Shown: positions 20,813-31,213 of the stretch, piece after piece
How positions within the stretch are numbered: the stretch's first letter is position 1
Layout: the number at the start of each line of letters is the position of its first letter
Program-made: the position numbers and the translations under genes
The notes under the pieces: generated by a model
What the model saw: the letters and a program-made list of their open reading frames with translations, nothing else
What the model was told of the DNA's origin: nothing
Database searches by the model: none
Assembly (NCBI RefSeq): GCF_000017205.1
Contig: NC_009656.1
Span: 872,001-936,000 of the forward strand
Direction: 5' to 3'
DNA from: Pseudomonas paraeruginosa PA7
GTDB taxonomy: Bacteria; Pseudomonadota; Gammaproteobacteria; Pseudomonadales; Pseudomonadaceae
Length of the DNA: 64,000 nucleotides

Positions 20813-21259
20813 TCAGGCCTTCTGGTAGGTGGCGGCGACGGGCGTTTCCTGGCGCAGTCGCTGGCGCAGCGCGCTGGCGATCGCCGTGGCGATCAGGCCG
20901 CCGATCACCGCGATGTGCTCGAGGGCGAAGAACATCGCCAGCTTGGCTTCGACGCCGGTCTTGCTCCAGAAGGTATGGACGATGAGGATGGTCAGCAGCA
21001 GGAACACCGCCAGCGCCCCGGCGCCGAGCCAAAGCTTGCGGTCCAGCAGGACCAGCGCGGAGCCGGCCAGCAGGGTGATGGCGGTGGCGATGTTGAACAG
21101 CCAGGCCGGCTCCAGGCCGGCGGCGCGCATTTCCTCCAGGCTGGCCTGGTAGTCGAACAGCTTCGCCAGTCCCGAGGCGACGAACATCAGGGCCAGGCAG
21201 ATCCGGGCGGTGAGCCAGAGCCAGTTGCTTTCGAGCGAGTTATCGATGAAGCGCTGCAT
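20813..21259 (-). CDS. mexG: MexG, DoxX-type membrane protein
   Basis: Small integral membrane protein of the DoxX family (148 aa, four predicted helices, motif 'ICLALMFVASGLAKLFDY'). It leads the mexGHI-opmD operon and has been reported to associate with pump substrates, but its biochemical role is uncertain. It is 108 bp downstream of the SoxR box, which sets its regulation. Confidence 0.92.
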   Translation of the reverse strand: MQRFIDNSLESNWLWLTARICLALMFVASGLAKLFDYQASLEEMRAAGLEPAWLFNIATAITLLAGSALVLLDRKLWLGAGALAVFLLLTILIVHTFWSKTGVEAKLAMFFALEHIAVIGGLIATAIASALRQRLRQETPVAATYQKA

Positions 21260-21366
21260 GTGTCGTTCCTTGTGCTGGGCGCCATCCGGCGTCGCGAAGC
21301 GGCCGCCGGGGCTGTTCGTGGTCCTTGGGGAAACGGAGCGGTGCGACCGCTGCGGGGACTATAGAA

Positions 21367-21384
21367 CCTCAACTTAAGTTGAGG
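21367..21384. promoter_or_regulatory. SoxR box controlling mexGHI-opmD
   Basis: CCTCAACTTAAGTTGAGG is a perfect 18-bp palindrome and matches the SoxR consensus derived from E. coli soxS. In P. aeruginosa, SoxR oxidised by phenazines activates mexGHI-opmD, so pyocyanin synthesis induces its own exporter. It is the only site of this type I noticed in the window. Confidence 0.95.
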
Positions 21385-21492
21385 TCAAGGGCGCCGCGGA
21401 CAGGGCTGGAGGGCTTGGCGGGCGCGGGCTGCGGGCGGATTTGCGGGCGCCGTTGAGCTGTGGGAGGAGGGGGCTGGCGATTTGTCGCAGGG

Positions 21493-21586
21493 GGAGGGTG
21501 TCGCTCAAAGCTTGGGTGGGCGTCAGGCTGGGTGGTCTGGCTGCTTGCCGTGCCTGCCCCGACGTCCTGTTTCGCCTTCCCGGGCG
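21493..21586 (+). repeat. ~94-bp direct repeat, copy A
   Basis: Shares GTGTCGCT-AAAGCTTG, GTCAGGCTGGG, GCTGCTTGCCGTGCCTGCC and GTTTCGCC-TCCCGGGCG with the copy at 21895-21988 at a constant offset of 402 bp, with scattered substitutions. It probably belongs to a dispersed intergenic repeat family. Confidence 0.75.
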
Positions 21587-21894
21587 AGTCACTTCTTTCA
21601 AGCGAAAGAACTAACCAGGAGCGTTCGCCCCGGCATCCGGCCCCAGCCGCTGCGCGACCGGGGTTCCAGCCTTCGGCTGTTACTGCGTTTCCCTCGCTCC
21701 ACCGATTGGCGGGCAAGCATGGCTTCGTGCATGCCAGGCCGCCACAGGTCGAGCCGGGTTCCGTGGGGCGGATGACCGCTTGCGGTTATCCGCCGCTCAT
21801 CCGGGGTTTCGGCGGATACCGCCTATGGCGGTATTCGCCCTACGGCTCTATATCGCTCGCGACTTGGCTGCCTGCATGGCAGTTAACAACTGAG

Positions 21895-21988
21895 GGAGGG
21901 TGTCGCTTAAAGCTTGAACGGGCTTCAGGCTGGGCGGCCTAGCTGCTTGCCGTGCCTGCCTCGGCGTCTTGTTTCGCCCTCCCGGGCG
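21895..21988 (+). repeat. ~94-bp direct repeat, copy B
   Basis: Second copy of the element at 21493-21586. It lies immediately downstream of the ppgL 3' end (ppgL is on the minus strand), with REP-like dyads between the two copies. Confidence 0.75.
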
Positions 21989-22022
21989 GCGTACCTGTCT
22001 CACCAGCGGGCCGAACGCGAAC

Positions 22023-23195
22023 TCACGGCACCGCCACGAACCGCAAATCACTCGGCGAGCCCACCTCGACGCTCTGCAACGTCTTGCCCACCTGCCCGCT
22101 CTGCGGATCGCGAGCGAACACCCGTAGCTGGTTGCTGTTCTGGTTGGCCACGAGGACGAAGCGCCCGCCGGGCGCGAAGGCGAACTCGCGCGGTTCCGCG
22201 CCGTCCATCGAGCGCCGCTCGACGAAGCGCAGCTGGCCGCTGGCCGGATCGACGGCGAAGGTCACCAGGTGGTTGTCGTCGCCACGGTTGAGCACGCCGA
22301 GGAAGCGGCCGTCGGCGGACAGGTGCAGGGCGCCGGCGCCGACCTTGCCCTGGAAGCCGGCCGGGGCCAGGTCGTAGGTCTGCAACTGGCGCAGGCGACC
22401 AAGGCCTTCGTGGGCGAAGACCATCACCTGGCCGCTCAGCTCCAGGGTCAGGTAGGCGAAGCGTCCGTCGGCGCTGAAGACCAGGTGGCGCGGACCGCTG
22501 CCGGGAGGGGTGGGGACGAACGCCGGGTCGGCCACCTGCAGCGGGCGCTCGGCCTGCTCCGGGGCGTAGCGGTAGACGAACACCTTGTCGGCGCCGAGGT
22601 CGGGGGCGAACAGGTACTGGCCGTCGGGCGAGGACACCACCGAATGCACGTGGCCGGACGCCTGGCGCGGCTGCACCTTGCTGGCCTGGTGCGATTCCAC
22701 CTGCACCGCCGGCGCCAGCGAGCCGTCCGCGCGCACCGGCAGTACCGCCACCGAGCCTTCCGGCTGCACCGAGTAGTTGGCGACGAACAGGTAGCGGCCG
22801 TCGTGGCTGAGGCTGCTGTAGGTCGGGTGGTCGCCGAGGGTCTGGACCTGGCTGATCTGCTGCAGGCGGCCGCTGATCGGGTCGAAATGGTAGGACGTGG
22901 CACGACCGATGGTATCGCCCTTGCCGCCACGGCCGTTCTCGTTGACGACGAACAGGGTGCGCTGGTCCGGGGCGAAGGTCAGGTACGAGGGATTGCTGGT
23001 GTGAGCCACGCGCAGCGGGCCTTTCACCGAGCCGTCGGCACCGTCGAAGCGGTACACCTGGATACCCTCGCTGGAGCCTTCGGTATAGGTCCCCACCAGC
23101 AGGTTGTAGAGGCTGGCGGCCTGGGCCTGGGGCGCTACGCCGGTGAGCGGCGCGAGGGCCAGCAGGCAGAGGGTGGGCAGTCTTCTCATGGGCAA
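22023..23195 (-). CDS. ppgL: PpgL, periplasmic gluconolactonase
   Basis: 390-aa lactonase of the seven-bladed beta-propeller (6-phosphogluconolactonase-like) family. A clear Sec signal peptide (MPMRRLPTLCLLALAPLTG...AQA, about 26 residues) sends it to the periplasm. Repeated blade motifs such as 'NPSYLTFAPDQRTLFVVNE', 'SADGRFAYLTLELSGQVMVF' and 'SADGRFLGVLNRGDDNH' are visible. It would hydrolyse gluconolactone produced by periplasmic glucose oxidation. The start at 23195 is supported by the signal peptide. Confidence 0.9.
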   Translation of the reverse strand: MPMRRLPTLCLLALAPLTGVAPQAQAASLYNLLVGTYTEGSSEGIQVYRFDGADGSVKGPLRVAHTSNPSYLTFAPDQRTLFVVNENGRGGKGDTIGRATSYHFDPISGRLQQISQVQTLGDHPTYSSLSHDGRYLFVANYSVQPEGSVAVLPVRADGSLAPAVQVESHQASKVQPRQASGHVHSVVSSPDGQYLFAPDLGADKVFVYRYAPEQAERPLQVADPAFVPTPPGSGPRHLVFSADGRFAYLTLELSGQVMVFAHEGLGRLRQLQTYDLAPAGFQGKVGAGALHLSADGRFLGVLNRGDDNHLVTFAVDPASGQLRFVERRSMDGAEPREFAFAPGGRFVLVANQNSNQLRVFARDPQSGQVGKTLQSVEVGSPSDLRFVAVP

Positions 23196-23267
23196 CTCCT
23201 TGGCTCGCTATTGTTCTGGTGGCTCGGGGTTGGACCGGAGCCGGGCCAGCGGGTTCGCCCTCGGCGC

Positions 23268-24122
23268 TCAGCCGCCGCTTTCACCCAGCAGGCCGCGCCA
23301 GCGTTCGAAGGCGGCGGTCGCGTAACCCTCGCGCCAGACCAGCCAGGTGTCCACCTCCGCGAGGGACAGGCTGCGCACCGGTGCCGCGCCGAGCAATTGC
23401 AGCACCGAGCGCGGCAGCACGCCGACACAGGCGCCGGCGGCGACGCAGGCGAGGATCGCATGGTAGGAGCCGACTTCCTGCACCGTCAGCGGTGCGCCGA
23501 GGCTGTCCTCGGCCAGTTGCCGGTAGGTACAGCCGCGGGCGAAGCCGGCCAGGGTGCGCAGGCGTACCTCGGCGACATCGTGGACCGGCGGGTGTTCGGC
23601 CGGCAGGATCATCAGCAGTTCCTCGCGGAACAGCGGCTCGCCGCGCAGGCCGCTGCCATCGAGCTCACCGGCCCAGCCCGGGCCGGCGGCCACCAGCGCG
23701 CAGTCCAGGCGCCGCGCCCGCACCCCGTCGAACAATGCGCGACTGGTACCGGTGGAGACTTCCAGGACGACCCGCGGACAGGCCTTGTGATAGGTCGCCA
23801 GCAGCGCCGGCAGGCGGCTGGCGGCGGTGCTTTCCATGCTGCCCAGGCGCAGGCGTCCGCCGGGCTCGGCGGGATGCATCGACTGCCGTGCCTCGTCGGC
23901 GAGAGCCAGCAGTTGCTCGGCGTAGGCGAGGAATTGGCTGCCGCGTTCGGTCAGGCTCATGCGCTTGCCGTCGCGCAGGAACAGTTCGACGCCCAGGTCC
24001 TCCTCGAGCTGGCGGATCCGCGTGGTGACGTTCGACTGCGCGCGCTGCAACCGCTGCGCGGCGCGGGTGACGCTGGCTTCGCCGGCGACCGCGCGGAAGA
24101 TTTCGAGGGAGGAAAGGTCCAC
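23268..24122 (-). CDS. nmoR: LysR regulator divergent from nitronate monooxygenase (NmoR)
   Basis: 284-aa LysR-type regulator: N-terminal winged helix '[19 protein letters not shown]' through about residue 60, then a periplasmic-binding-like effector domain. It is divergent from nmoA with a 107-bp spacer that holds an inverted repeat. In P. aeruginosa the corresponding regulator controls nmoA and responds to nitronates; that function is assigned by position and family. Confidence 0.85.
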   Translation of the reverse strand: MDLSSLEIFRAVAGEASVTRAAQRLQRAQSNVTTRIRQLEEDLGVELFLRDGKRMSLTERGSQFLAYAEQLLALADEARQSMHPAEPGGRLRLGSMESTAASRLPALLATYHKACPRVVLEVSTGTSRALFDGVRARRLDCALVAAGPGWAGELDGSGLRGEPLFREELLMILPAEHPPVHDVAEVRLRTLAGFARGCTYRQLAEDSLGAPLTVQEVGSYHAILACVAAGACVGVLPRSVLQLLGAAPVRSLSLAEVDTWLVWREGYATAAFERWRGLLGESGG

Positions 24123-24139
24123 CTGTTTATCTCTTTTTG

Positions 24140-24163
24140 AGAATATCCTGTTAAAAATATTCT
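24140..24163. promoter_or_regulatory. Inverted repeat, likely NmoR operator
   Basis: AGAATAT (24140-24146) and ATATTCT (24157-24163) form perfect 7-bp arms with a 10-base spacer. The site contains the T-N11-A pattern of LysR sites and lies between the divergent nmoR and nmoA starts. Confidence 0.65.
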
Positions 24164-24229
24164 TTTATGAAGATATATTGGTCAAGCGTCGGCCGACGCG
24201 GTGTCGTCCGACCGGGAGAGGGAATCGCC

Positions 24230-25285
24230 ATGACTGACCGCTTCACGCGCCTGCTCGGCATCCGGCAGCCGATCGTCCAGGCCCCCATGCTCGGCGTCTC
24301 CACGCCGGCGCTGGCCGCCGCCGTGTCGAATGCCGGCGGGCTCGGTTCGATCGCCATCACCGGTAGCGCCGCCGAGAAGGGCCGGGCGCTGATCCGCGAG
24401 GTGCGCGGGCTGACCGACAAGCCATTCAACGTAAACCTGTTCTGCCACCGCCCGGGGCGGGCCGACCCGTCCCGCGAGCGCGCCTGGCTGGACTACCTGA
24501 AGCCGCTGTTCGCCGAGTTCGGCGCCGAGCCGCCGGCGCGGCTGAAGAACATCTACCTGAGTTTCCTCGAAGACCCGACCCTGCTGCCGATGCTGCTGGA
24601 AGAGCGGCCGGCGGCGGTCAGCTTCCATTTCGGCGCGCCGCCCCGCGACCAGGTCCGCGCGTTGCAGGCGGCGGGCATCCGCGTACTGGTCAGTGCCACC
24701 ACGCCGGAGGAAGCGGCCCTGGTGGAGGCTGCCGGCGCCGATGCGGTGGTCGCCCAGGGCATCGAGGCCGGTGGTCATCGCGGGGTGTTCGAGCCGGAGC
24801 GCGGCGACGCCGCCATCGGCACCCTGGCGCTGGTCCGCCTGCTGGCGGCGCGCGGTTCGCTGCCGGTGGTCGCCGCCGGCGGGATCATGGACGGACGCGG
24901 CATCCGCGCCGCCCTGGAGCTGGGCGCGAGCGCCGTACAGATGGGCACCGCCTTCGTCCTCTGCCCGGAGTCCTCGGCCAACGCCGCCTACCGCGAGGCG
25001 CTGAAAGGGCCGCGCGCGGCGCGCACCGCGCTGACCCTGAGCATGTCCGGGCGCAGCGCCCGCGGCCTGCCCAACCGGATGTTCTTCGACCCCGCCGCGC
25101 CTGGCGTGCCGCCGCTGCCGGACTATCCGTTCGTCTACGACGCGACCAAGGCGTTGCAGGCCGCGGCATTGGCTCATGGCAACCATGATTTCGCCGCCCA
25201 GTGGGCCGGCCAGGGCGCGGCGCTGGCGCGCGAGTTGCCGGCCGCCGAGCTGTTGCGCACGCTGGTCGAGGAGTTGCGCGGCTGA
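24230..25285 (+). CDS. nmoA: Nitronate monooxygenase
   Basis: FMN-dependent class I nitronate monooxygenase, which oxidises propionate-3-nitronate and alkyl nitronates to aldehydes and nitrite. TIM-barrel motifs: 'QPIVQAPMLGVSTPALAAAV' at the N-terminus, 'VAQGIEAGGHRG' with the likely catalytic His, and the phosphate-binding 'VVAAGGIMDGRGIRAALELG'. The ATG at 24230 gives 351 aa with GGGAGAGG upstream; the earlier in-frame start at 24167 lies inside the operator region. It probably detoxifies plant or microbial nitronates. Confidence 0.9.
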   Translation: MTDRFTRLLGIRQPIVQAPMLGVSTPALAAAVSNAGGLGSIAITGSAAEKGRALIREVRGLTDKPFNVNLFCHRPGRADPSRERAWLDYLKPLFAEFGAEPPARLKNIYLSFLEDPTLLPMLLEERPAAVSFHFGAPPRDQVRALQAAGIRVLVSATTPEEAALVEAAGADAVVAQGIEAGGHRGVFEPERGDAAIGTLALVRLLAARGSLPVVAAGGIMDGRGIRAALELGASAVQMGTAFVLCPESSANAAYREALKGPRAARTALTLSMSGRSARGLPNRMFFDPAAPGVPPLPDYPFVYDATKALQAAALAHGNHDFAAQWAGQGAALARELPAAELLRTLVEELRG

Positions 25286-25314
25286 GCCTGACCGTTCGTT
25301 CCGCGCGGCGATGA

Positions 25315-26421
<1,107 letters not shown>

Positions 26422-26426
26422 TTCCC

Positions 26427-26451
26427 GCGGCCCGCCGCCGGGGCGGGCCGC
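26427..26451. terminator. Terminator between convergent ddlA and the hydrolase gene
   Basis: Perfect 10-bp arms GCGGCCCGCC / GGCGGGCCGC with a 5-base loop, followed on the plus strand by GCCTTTCGC. It lies directly after the ddlA stop and before the 3' end of the gene on the other strand, so it could act in both directions. Confidence 0.7.
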
Positions 26452-26460
26452 GCCTTTCGC

Positions 26461-27327
26461 TCAGGCCTGGAGGTTCTCGACCCGCTCGACGGTGTCGTAG
26501 AGGCTGTAGCGCTCCTGTTCGTCGCGTCGCACCCGGCCCATGGCGACGCTCGGGTCATGGGTGAAGACCAGCCGGCCGTTGCGGGCGATCAGGCTGTCCA
26601 GCAGGCGTTCCTTCTCCTCGATCAGGCCTTCCGGGAAGCGGTCGTAGCCCATGGTCAGCGGCAGGTGCACCCAGGGCGCGCCGGGGATCAGGTCGCCGCT
26701 GAATACCACCGGGCCGTCGGGCATGGCGATCTCCGGGAGCATCTGGCCCGGGGTATGGCCTTCGCTGAAATGGAAACGCCAGCCTTCGCCCAGGTGCGCC
26801 GAGCGCTCGCCGTCGTCGAGCAGCTCCAGGCGCCCGCTGGCCTGCAGCAGGTCGAGCAGCTCCGGCACGAACGAGGCACGGTCGCGCGGGTGCGGCTGGC
26901 GCGCGCGTTGCCAGTGGCGGCGGCCGCTGACGAACTGCGCGTTGGGGAACAGCAGGCGCGCCGGCTGGCCTTCTTCCCAGGCGGCGAGCAGACCGCCGGC
27001 GTGGTCGAAGTGCAGGTGGGTGAGCAGTACCACGTCGATGTCGGCGTCGCCCAGGCCGGCCGCGGCGAGGCTGTCGAGCAATACGTGGCGCTCTTCCTGG
27101 ACGCCATAGCGCTGGCGCAGGACGGGCGGGAAGAAGGCGCCGATACCGGTCTCCACCAGTACGTTGCGCTCGCCGTCGCGCACCAGCAGGGCACGGCAGC
27201 CGAGGTCGATGCGGTTCTCCGCGTCGGGCTGCATCCAGCGTGACCAGAGCGCGCGCGGGGCGTTGCCGAACATGGCGCCGCCGTCGAGTTTCTGGCTGTT
27301 GCCGAGGAGGGTGGTGAGGGTTCGCAT
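26461..27327 (-). CDS. Metallo-beta-lactamase-fold hydrolase
   Basis: 288-aa cytosolic hydrolase of the metallo-beta-lactamase superfamily with the metal motif [10 protein letters not shown] (HxHxDH, about residues 106-111), later ligands in '[10 protein letters not shown]', 'VFSGDLIPG' and '[11 protein letters not shown]'. The closest known subgroups are lactonases and MBL-fold esterases; the substrate cannot be read from the sequence. It is not near a secretion signal or beta-lactam resistance gene and is not a true beta-lactamase candidate. Confidence 0.8.
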   Translation of the reverse strand: MRTLTTLLGNSQKLDGGAMFGNAPRALWSRWMQPDAENRIDLGCRALLVRDGERNVLVETGIGAFFPPVLRQRYGVQEERHVLLDSLAAAGLGDADIDVVLLTHLHFDHAGGLLAAWEEGQPARLLFPNAQFVSGRRHWQRARQPHPRDRASFVPELLDLLQASGRLELLDDGERSAHLGEGWRFHFSEGHTPGQMLPEIAMPDGPVVFSGDLIPGAPWVHLPLTMGYDRFPEGLIEEKERLLDSLIARNGRLVFTHDPSVAMGRVRRDEQERYSLYDTVERVENLQA

Positions 27328-27411
27328 GGATAGGTCCTTGTTCCTGGTCTAGCGAATAACCGACGGTTGCGTCGTTTTTCAGGAATACCTGGCCGGCTTC
27401 CCGGGAGTCGC

Positions 27412-27442
27412 AGGGCGAATAACCGCTTCGCGGTTATCCGCC
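27412..27442. repeat. REP-like palindrome
   Basis: AGGGCGAATAACCGC / GCGGTTATCCGCC dyad with a short TTC loop, in the 155-bp gap between the hydrolase and acyl-CoA dehydrogenase genes. It belongs to the same family as the phzG-phzS elements. Confidence 0.75.
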
Positions 27443-27482
27443 GTTATCGCGGGCTGTCGGCGGACAACGCGCGACGGGCGTT

Positions 27483-29264
27483 TCAGAACTGCTCCGCCTC
27501 CAGGCCGTACAGGCTTTCGCTGCCGGCTTCGACGGCGGCGGCGAGGGAGTGCACGCGGGGCAGGATGCGGGCGAAGTAGAAGCGCGCGGTGGCCAGCTTG
27601 CCGTCGTGGAACGCCGGGTCGGCGTCGCGCTGGCGCAGCGCGGCGGCGGCCATGCGTGCCCAGAGGTAGGCGTAGGCGGTGTAGCCGAACAGGTGCAGGT
27701 ATTCCACCGAGGCCGCGCCGATCTCGCGCGGGTCGTTGCCGGCGCGGGCGACGATGCCCTGGGTGAGGTTGTCCAGCAGGTCCAGGGCGGCCAGCAGCGG
27801 GGTGGTGAATTCCGCCAGCCCGGCGCCGGCCCCGGCGGCGAAGGCGCGCACCTCGCGGCTGAAGATGGAGAGGAACAGCCCGCCGTTGGCGACCACCTTG
27901 CGGCCCATCAGGTCGAGCGCCTGGATGCCATTGGTGCCTTCGTAGATCTGCGCGATGCGCACGTCGCGCACCAATTGTTCCTGGCCCCACTCGCGAATGT
28001 AGCCATGGCCGCCGAACACCTGCTGGCCGAGCACGCAGCTCTCCAGGCCGGTATCGGTGAAGAAGGCCTTGGCCACCGGGGTCAGCAGGGCCACCAGGGC
28101 TTCGGCCTGGCTGCGTTCCTCCTGGTCCTCGGCGTACTTGGCCAGGTCGAGCTGCTGGCCGACATAGGTGGAGAAGGCGCGGCCGCCTTCGGTCAGCGCC
28201 TTCATGGTGAGCAGCATGCGGCGCACGTCGGGGTGCACGATGATCGGGTCGGCGGCCTTGTCCTTCGCCACCGGGCCGGTCGGCGCGCGACTCTGTAGGC
28301 GTTCGCGGGCGTAGGCGACGGCGCCCTGGTAGGACATCTCGGCGCAGCCGATGCCCTGGATGCCGATGGACAGGCGCTCGTAGTTCATCATGGTGAACAT
28401 CGCCGCCAGGCCCTTGTTGACTTCGCCGACCAGCCAGCCGCTGGCGCCGTCGAAGTTCATCACGCAGGTGGCCGAGGCCTTGATCCCCATCTTGTGCTCG
28501 ATGGAGCCGCAATGCACCGGGTTGCGCGCGCCGAGCGCGCCGTCGTCGCCGACCAGGAACTTCGGCACCAGGAACAGCGAGATGCCGCGCGAACCGGCTG
28601 GGGCGTCGGGCAGCTTGGCCAGCACCAGGTGGATGATGTTCTCGGTGAGGTCCTGCTCGCCGCCGGTGATGAAGATCTTCGTCCCGCTGATCCGGTAGGA
28701 GCCGTCGGCCTGCGGTTCGGCCCTGGTGCGGATCATGCCCAGGTCGGTGCCGGCGTGCGGTTCGGTCAGGCACATGGAGCCGGCCCAGGTGCCGGCGTAC
28801 ATGTTCGGCAGGTACCTGTTCCTCAGCTCCTCGCTGCCGTGGGCATCGAGGGCCAGGCAGGCGCCGGCGGAGAGGGTCGAGTAGAGGCTGAAGCTGGCGT
28901 TGGCCGCGTACATCATTTCCTCGAACTGCACCGCCAGCATCTTCGGCATGCCCATGCCGCCATGGGCCGGATTGCCGGTAAGGCCGACCCAGCCGCCCTC
29001 GGCGTAGGTCGCGTAGGCCTCGCGAAAGCCGGCCGGGGTGCGCACCGCGCCGTCCTGCCACTGCGCGCCTTCCTCGTCGCCGCTGCGGTTGAGCGGCGCG
29101 AGCAGACCGCCGGTGACCTTGGCCGCTTCCTCGAGGATGGCGTCGGCGGTGTCGGCGTCGATCCGCTCGGCCAGTCGCGGCAGGCGCTGCCAGAGGGCGG
29201 GGGCGTCGAACACGTCGTTGAGCAGGAAGCGCATGTCGCGCAGCGGGGCGTTGTAGTCAGGCAT
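27483..29264 (-). CDS. Acyl-CoA dehydrogenase
   Basis: 593-aa acyl-CoA dehydrogenase of the long form with a C-terminal extension. Characteristic pieces: 'CLTEPHAGTDLGMIRTRA' and 'ISGTKIFITGGEQDL' (FAD/substrate contacts), and the catalytic-base region 'IYEGTNGIQALDLMGRKV' near residue 440. The start at 29264 (MPDYNAPLRD) is preferred; the upstream in-frame ATG at 29366 would run into the ligase-gene end. Together with the next gene it makes a likely fatty-acid or branched-acid activation and oxidation pair. Confidence 0.88.
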   Translation of the reverse strand: MPDYNAPLRDMRFLLNDVFDAPALWQRLPRLAERIDADTADAILEEAAKVTGGLLAPLNRSGDEEGAQWQDGAVRTPAGFREAYATYAEGGWVGLTGNPAHGGMGMPKMLAVQFEEMMYAANASFSLYSTLSAGACLALDAHGSEELRNRYLPNMYAGTWAGSMCLTEPHAGTDLGMIRTRAEPQADGSYRISGTKIFITGGEQDLTENIIHLVLAKLPDAPAGSRGISLFLVPKFLVGDDGALGARNPVHCGSIEHKMGIKASATCVMNFDGASGWLVGEVNKGLAAMFTMMNYERLSIGIQGIGCAEMSYQGAVAYARERLQSRAPTGPVAKDKAADPIIVHPDVRRMLLTMKALTEGGRAFSTYVGQQLDLAKYAEDQEERSQAEALVALLTPVAKAFFTDTGLESCVLGQQVFGGHGYIREWGQEQLVRDVRIAQIYEGTNGIQALDLMGRKVVANGGLFLSIFSREVRAFAAGAGAGLAEFTTPLLAALDLLDNLTQGIVARAGNDPREIGAASVEYLHLFGYTAYAYLWARMAAAALRQRDADPAFHDGKLATARFYFARILPRVHSLAAAVEAGSESLYGLEAEQF

Positions 29265-29381
29265 TGCACACCTCGTCGGTGAGCGGCCGGCGGAGCGGCC
29301 GCAGGTACAGGTTCGTCCGTGCCCATCCTGCCTACGGCCGCCGTGGCACGGCCGCTGCACGGGCAATTCGGCGGGCGGCGC

Positions 29382-31004
29382 TCAGAGGGCGGCGGCCCAC
29401 TCGCGCAGCACGTATTTCTGGATCTTGCCGGTGGAGGTCTTCGGCAGCTCGGAGAACACCACGGTACGCGGAATCTTGAACGCGGCCAGGTGTTCGCGAC
29501 AGAACGCGACGATCTCGCTCTCGGCGATTCCCTGATGATCGCTCTTCAGGGTAATGAACGCACAGGGCGTTTCCCCCCACTTTTCGTCGGGACGCGCCAC
29601 CACCGCCGCCTCCAGCACCGCCGGATGGCGGTAGAGCACGCCCTCCAGTTCGATGGTGGAGATGTTTTCGCCGCCGGAGATGATGATGTCCTTGAGCCGG
29701 TCGCGGATCTCGATGTAGCCGTCCGGATGGCAGACCGCCAGGTCGCCGGTATGGAACCAGCCGCCGGCGAAGGCTTCCTCGGTGGCGCTGGGATTCTTCA
29801 GGTAGCCCTTCATCACGGTGTTGCCGCGCATGAAGATCTCGCCGATCGACTGGCCGTCGCGCGGCACCGGCTCGAGGGTCTTCGGATCGGCCACCATCAC
29901 TCCTTCGAGAGTCGGATAGCGTACGCCCTGGCGCGACTTGATCGCGGCGCGCCGCTCCAGCGGCAGTTCGTCCCATTCGCCGTGCCAGGCGCAGACCGTG
30001 ACCGGCCCGTAGACCTCGGTGAGGCCGTAGACGTGTGTGACGCGAATGCCCATCTCCTCCACGGCGCCGATCACCTTGGCCGGCGGCGCGGCGCCGGCGA
30101 CCATGGCGTGCACCGGATGGTCGATGGCGGCCTTGGCCGAGTCGGGCATGTTGATCAGCGCGTTGAGCACGATGGGCGCGCCGCACAGGTGGCTGACCTG
30201 GTGTTCGCGGATCAGGGTGAGGATCTTCTGCGGATCGACCCGCCGCAGGCAGACGTGGACGCCGGCCAGCGCGGTCACCGTCCACGGATAGCACCAGCCG
30301 TTGCAGTGGAACATCGGCAGGGTCCAGAGGTACACCGGGTGCTGGCCCATCGACCAGGTCATCTGGTTGCCCAGCGCGTTCAGGTAGGCGCCGCGGTGGT
30401 GGTAGACCACGCCCTTGGGGTTGCCGGTGGTGCCCGAGGTGTAGTTCAGCGAGATCGCCTGCCATTCGTCGCGCGGCCACTCCCAGGCGAACTGCGGGTC
30501 GCCCTCGGCGAGCAGCGCCTCGTAGTCCAGCTCGCCCACCGGGCGGCCTTCGCCGTATTCGGGATCGTTGACGTCGACCACCAGCGGCGGGTGGTCGAGC
30601 ATGCCGATGGCGGCGTGGATCACCTCGTGGAACTCGTAGTCGGTGATCAGCACCTTGGCTTCGCCGTGCTGCAACATGAAGGCGATGGCTTCGGCGTCGA
30701 GGCGTACGTTGAGGGTGTTCAGCACCGCGCCGATCATCGGCACGCCATAGTGCGCCTCGAGCATCTCGGGGATGTTCGGCAGCATCACCGCTACCGTGTC
30801 GCCCTGGCCGATGCCGCGTCCGGCCAGGGCCGAGGCCAGGCGCCGGCAGCGTTGGTAGGTCTGCGCCCAGTCGCGGCGGATGTTGCCGTGGATCACCGCG
30901 GGGTAGTGCGGATAGACGCTGGCGGTGCGCTCGATGAAGCTCAGCGGCGTCAGGGCGATATGGTTGACGGAGGCGGGCGCGAGACCCTGTTCGAAGATCG
31001 ACAT
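29382..31004 (-). CDS. Acyl-CoA synthetase (AMP-forming)
   Basis: 540-aa ANL-superfamily ligase. The P-loop-like motif 'NYTSGTTGNPKGVVYHH' (near residue 185), 'THVYGLTEVYGPVTVC', 'HTGDLAVCHPDGYIEIRDR' and the C-terminal catalytic lysine region 'LPKTSTGKIQKYVLREWA' are complete. It closely resembles medium-chain fatty-acyl/DmdB-type ligases. It is 117 bp upstream of the acyl-CoA dehydrogenase in the same direction, probably one transcript. It is divergent from bfiS. Confidence 0.9.
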   Translation of the reverse strand: MSIFEQGLAPASVNHIALTPLSFIERTASVYPHYPAVIHGNIRRDWAQTYQRCRRLASALAGRGIGQGDTVAVMLPNIPEMLEAHYGVPMIGAVLNTLNVRLDAEAIAFMLQHGEAKVLITDYEFHEVIHAAIGMLDHPPLVVDVNDPEYGEGRPVGELDYEALLAEGDPQFAWEWPRDEWQAISLNYTSGTTGNPKGVVYHHRGAYLNALGNQMTWSMGQHPVYLWTLPMFHCNGWCYPWTVTALAGVHVCLRRVDPQKILTLIREHQVSHLCGAPIVLNALINMPDSAKAAIDHPVHAMVAGAAPPAKVIGAVEEMGIRVTHVYGLTEVYGPVTVCAWHGEWDELPLERRAAIKSRQGVRYPTLEGVMVADPKTLEPVPRDGQSIGEIFMRGNTVMKGYLKNPSATEEAFAGGWFHTGDLAVCHPDGYIEIRDRLKDIIISGGENISTIELEGVLYRHPAVLEAAVVARPDEKWGETPCAFITLKSDHQGIAESEIVAFCREHLAAFKIPRTVVFSELPKTSTGKIQKYVLREWAAAL

Positions 31005-31213
31005 GAAGAGTACCCCGTGGCTGATTGTTAGCTCTGTTCTGGGTAAGGGTCACGATTTGCTGGATGTCGGAAAAACCGCGTTGAAATCGCGTGTCTTTGC
31101 CTGGCTCGGCGGATCGTGAACAGCTTCCAGGGGTTTCCCTGGGTGGGTGCGATTTATAGCAACGATGAAAAATATATGGAAGTTAAACCATAAGCTTATA
31201 GTATAAATACCAT

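Larger units (their letters stand above)
21260..22022. other. mexG-ppgL spacer: SoxR promoter plus repeats
   Basis: A 763-bp non-coding region. Besides the SoxR box it holds two ~94-bp direct repeats (21493 and 21895), REP-like dyads at 21769-21794 and 21811-21845, and no convincing ORF. Local low-complexity GC runs around 21390-21470 are probably 5' regulatory or neutral sequence. Confidence 0.7.

Noticed and set aside
15784..20985. A 1733-codon plus-strand frame across opmD-mexI-mexH
   Set aside because: It lies antisense to four clearly identified efflux genes and shows His/Gln/Asp-rich low-complexity translation typical of an antisense shadow.
26461..27327. Calling the MBL-fold gene an antibiotic-resistance beta-lactamase
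   Set aside because: No signal peptide, and the later motifs fit lactonase/esterase-type MBL hydrolases better than class B beta-lactamases.
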